Position numbers and translations under genes: made by a program. From Alphaproteobacteria bacterium (GTDB taxonomy: Bacteria; Pseudomonadota; Alphaproteobacteria; Rhodobacterales; Rhodobacteraceae): DNA of 7,878 nucleotides. The notes under the pieces were generated by a model. It was not told the DNA's origin. It ran no database searches and saw nothing but the letters and a program-made list of their open reading frames with translations. The stretch is from contig JAJRRX010000434.1 in NCBI GenBank assembly GCA_024279075.1, positions 1 to 7,878 on the forward strand, written 5' to 3'. Below are positions 6,947 through 7,878 of the stretch, one piece after another (the first letter of the stretch is position 1; every line of letters begins with the position of its first letter).

Positions 6947-7485
6947 TCCAGCATCTCCTCTGCTTGCGCCATTAGGCGGAGCTCTTTCTTCACCTCACCC
7001 ATGCGCCAACTCACCGAGCCTTCCTTGAGACCCAAAACGCGGCCCGCCTCGGCGTGGGTCATCTCCTCGCCCAACACCAGCGCCACGGTTTCCCGCAGCT
7101 CGGGCGAAAGCCGCTGCATGGCGCGGGCAAGCCAGCTTAGGCTCTCTTTCTTCTCCACCGCCGCCGCGCGCCGCATCAGCTCAACATCGCCCCAGCCATC
7201 TGCCGCGCGGGCATGGGCCCCACGCTTGCGCATCAGGTCGCGGCCCGCATTAACCACAACGCGGTAAAGCCAGCTTTCAAACTTCGCATCGCTGCGAAAG
7301 CTCGCCAGCTTCTTGGGCAAGGCCGCACACACTTCCTGCACCAAATCCTCCGCATCCGCCTGCTGCCCGAGCGTGCGATACGCCACCCGATACATCAGGT
7401 CATAGTGGCGCTCCAACAGCGCGCTGAACGCTTCCGCGCTGCCCGCCGCCGCCTCGGCTGCCAGAATTTCGCTGCTTTGTTCCAT
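6943..7485 (-). CDS. ECF-type RNA polymerase sigma factor
   Basis: This encodes a 180-residue sigma factor with only the two domains typical of the ECF group. Region 2 spans about 20-90, with the core-binding DAEDLVQEV at 44-52 and the FRSDAKFESWLYRVVVNAGRDLMRKR-type segment for -10 recognition at 63-88 (positions given for the whole block). Region 4 spans about 118-172, with LSPELRETVALV and the helix-turn-helix MTHAEAGRVLGLKEGSVSWRM for -35 recognition. The frame is open to a TTG at 7575, but the extra 30 residues are Phe/Pro-rich and lack a ribosome site. The ATG at 7485 has AGGA 3 bases upstream (a short spacing) and gives the normal ECF length. It overlaps the VWA gene by 4 bases, so the two are co-transcribed and probably act together. 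Target promoters are unknown. Confidence 0.93.
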   Translation of the reverse strand: MEQSSEILAAEAAAGSAEAFSALLERHYDLMYRVAYRTLGQQADAEDLVQEVCAALPKKLASFRSDAKFESWLYRVVVNAGRDLMRKRGAHARAADGWGDVELMRRAAAVEKKESLSWLARAMQRLSPELRETVALVLGEEMTHAEAGRVLGLKEGSVSWRMGEVKKELRLMAQAEEMLE

Positions 7486-7587
7486 ATGTCCTATTGGTGT
7501 GACGCATCTGCTTTCACAATCCTTGGCAGAAAAAAGGAAAAAGGGAAAGGGCGTGATAAAATTTCCCATCCGCAACGCTTAACATCT

Positions 7588-7639
7588 CATCATATTTAGA
7601 TAACTAGATACCTAGGAATCTAGTTATCTAAATATGATG
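7588..7639. repeat. 52-base palindrome with perfect 22-base arms
   Basis: The left arm 7588-7609 is the exact reverse complement of the right arm 7618-7639. The 8-base centre ACCTAGGA contains the self-complementary CCTAGG (7611-7616), so 25 of 26 symmetric pairs match; the exception is A7610/A7617. The arms are AT-rich. CTAG, usually a rare tetramer in proteobacteria, occurs three times at an exact 8-base step (7604, 7612, 7620). A -10-like TATGAT faces outward near each end (7594-7589 on minus, 7633-7638 on plus). There is no T-tract on either side, so it is not a standard terminator. Possible roles are a cruciform or dimeric protein site, an RNA hairpin in the sigma-gene leader, or a recombination/resolution site; none is shown. 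Confidence 0.95.
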
Positions 7640-7752
7640 TAATTAACTGTATTAAATAAGATATTTGCATCATCCCTCCAATAAATAGTTATTCTTTTGC
7701 GTGCTCCAGCGCCAATTTCTCGAATTCCACGCACCCTCGCCTTGCGATAAAC

Positions 7753-7766
7753 TGAACGATGGTTCA
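7753..7766. promoter_or_regulatory. TGAAC-N4-GTTCA dyad, possible TetR-type operator
   Basis: TGAAC (7753-7757) and GTTCA (7762-7766) form a perfect 5-base inverted repeat around GATG. Short dyads of this form are often operators of TetR-family repressors. It lies about 100 bases before the plus-strand start codon, near a -10-like GATAGT, which is a plausible operator position. No regulator gene is in the window, so this is tentative. Confidence 0.35.
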
Positions 7767-7856
7767 ATTAATGCTTGCCTCAAAAAAATTTGTTGATAGT
7801 CTAACCAAAACCGACAGGCACAAGCCTGCGCACTTGAAGGGGCCAACAGCCCACAT

Positions 7857-7864
7857 GGGAGGAA
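7857..7864 (+). promoter_or_regulatory. Strong ribosome binding site of the right-edge gene
   Basis: GGGAGGAA ends 5 bases before the ATG at 7870. This near-ideal Shine-Dalgarno decides the start: the nearer ATG at 7865 meets a stop after two codons. Confidence 0.65.
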
Positions 7865-7869
7865 ATGGC

Positions 7870-7878
7870 ATGAGCGCA
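7870..7878 (+). CDS. Start of a plus-strand gene, truncated by the window edge
   Basis: Only ATG AGC GCA (Met-Ser-Ala) is inside the window, so no product can be named. A gene start is inferred from the strong ribosome binding site and from the promoter-like and operator-like signals in the preceding 120 bases. It is divergent from the sigma-factor gene. Confidence 0.55.

Larger units (their letters stand above)
7486..7869. other. 384-base non-coding region between divergent genes
   Basis: No convincing gene was found here. The region separates the minus-strand sigma gene from a plus-strand gene at the right edge. From left to right it holds a purine-rich stretch (about 7529-7550), the 52-base palindrome (7588-7639), an AT-rich tract to about 7695, a TGAAC/GTTCA dyad (7753-7766), a -10-like GATAGT (7795-7800) without a well-spaced -35, a small CAGGC/GCCTG hairpin (7815-7828) and a strong Shine-Dalgarno (7857-7864). 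A clear promoter for the sigma gene could not be identified; ECF genes are often self-regulated through promoters that differ from the sigma70 type. Confidence 0.7.

Noticed and set aside
7498..7518. TGTGA...TCACA inverted repeat upstream of the sigma gene, resembling a CRP site
   Set aside because: The half-sites are 11 bases apart rather than the 6 needed for a CRP dimer site.
7486..7575. Longer form of the sigma factor starting at 7575
   Set aside because: The extra residues are Phe/Pro-rich and unlike a sigma factor, there is no ribosome site, and the ATG at 7485 gives the normal ECF length.
7588..7639. Reading the palindrome as an intrinsic terminator
   Set aside because: The stem is AT-rich, no T-tract follows on either strand, and no gene ends towards it.

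Overview
The window looks like a chromosomal segment of an alphaproteobacterium, most likely of the Rhodobacterales/Roseobacter type. The main reasons are the phoH-ybeY-corC(hlyC-like) gene order, the protein style of the housekeeping genes (GC-rich codons, many Ala/Arg), and an ECF sigma factor overlapping a YfbK-like von Willebrand A protein. No tRNA, rRNA, CRISPR array or recognisable insertion sequence was seen.

Layout from left to right. (1) 1-1584, minus strand: a conserved housekeeping operon, phoH (ybeZ) > ybeY > the first 36 codons of a CorC/HlyC-family gene that runs off the left edge. phoH and ybeY overlap by 4 bases (ATGA), and a good sigma70-like promoter lies just upstream of phoH. 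(2) 1585-4774: a more AT-rich block of three single genes in alternating orientation: a GT92/GT2-like glycosyltransferase (+), a PAPS-dependent sulfotransferase (-), and an FkbM-family methyltransferase (+, followed by a clear intrinsic terminator). All three are enzyme types that build or decorate surface glycans, and the block looks like an accessory cassette. The 8-mer TTGAATTG occurs three times in the window, only in the non-coding DNA in front of these genes. (3) 4775-7485, minus strand: a two-gene operon of an ECF sigma factor and a large membrane-anchored VWA protein. The VWA protein's short cytoplasmic N-terminus and single transmembrane segment suggest that it may itself act as the regulator (anti-sigma) of the sigma factor. 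(4) 7486-7869: a 384-base non-coding region holding a striking 52-base palindrome with perfect 22-base arms, a separate TetR-like dyad, and the ribosome binding site of a plus-strand gene of which only three codons are in the window.

The phoH/ybeY/corC genes serve RNA metabolism, ribosome maturation and envelope or ion homeostasis. The central cassette probably adds or modifies sugars on an extracellular polysaccharide or similar glycan. The sigma/VWA pair is probably an envelope-signalling unit with an unknown signal. The most unusual items are the 52-base palindrome (no assigned function), the sigma/VWA fusion architecture, and the shared TTGAATTG motif of the glycan cassette.
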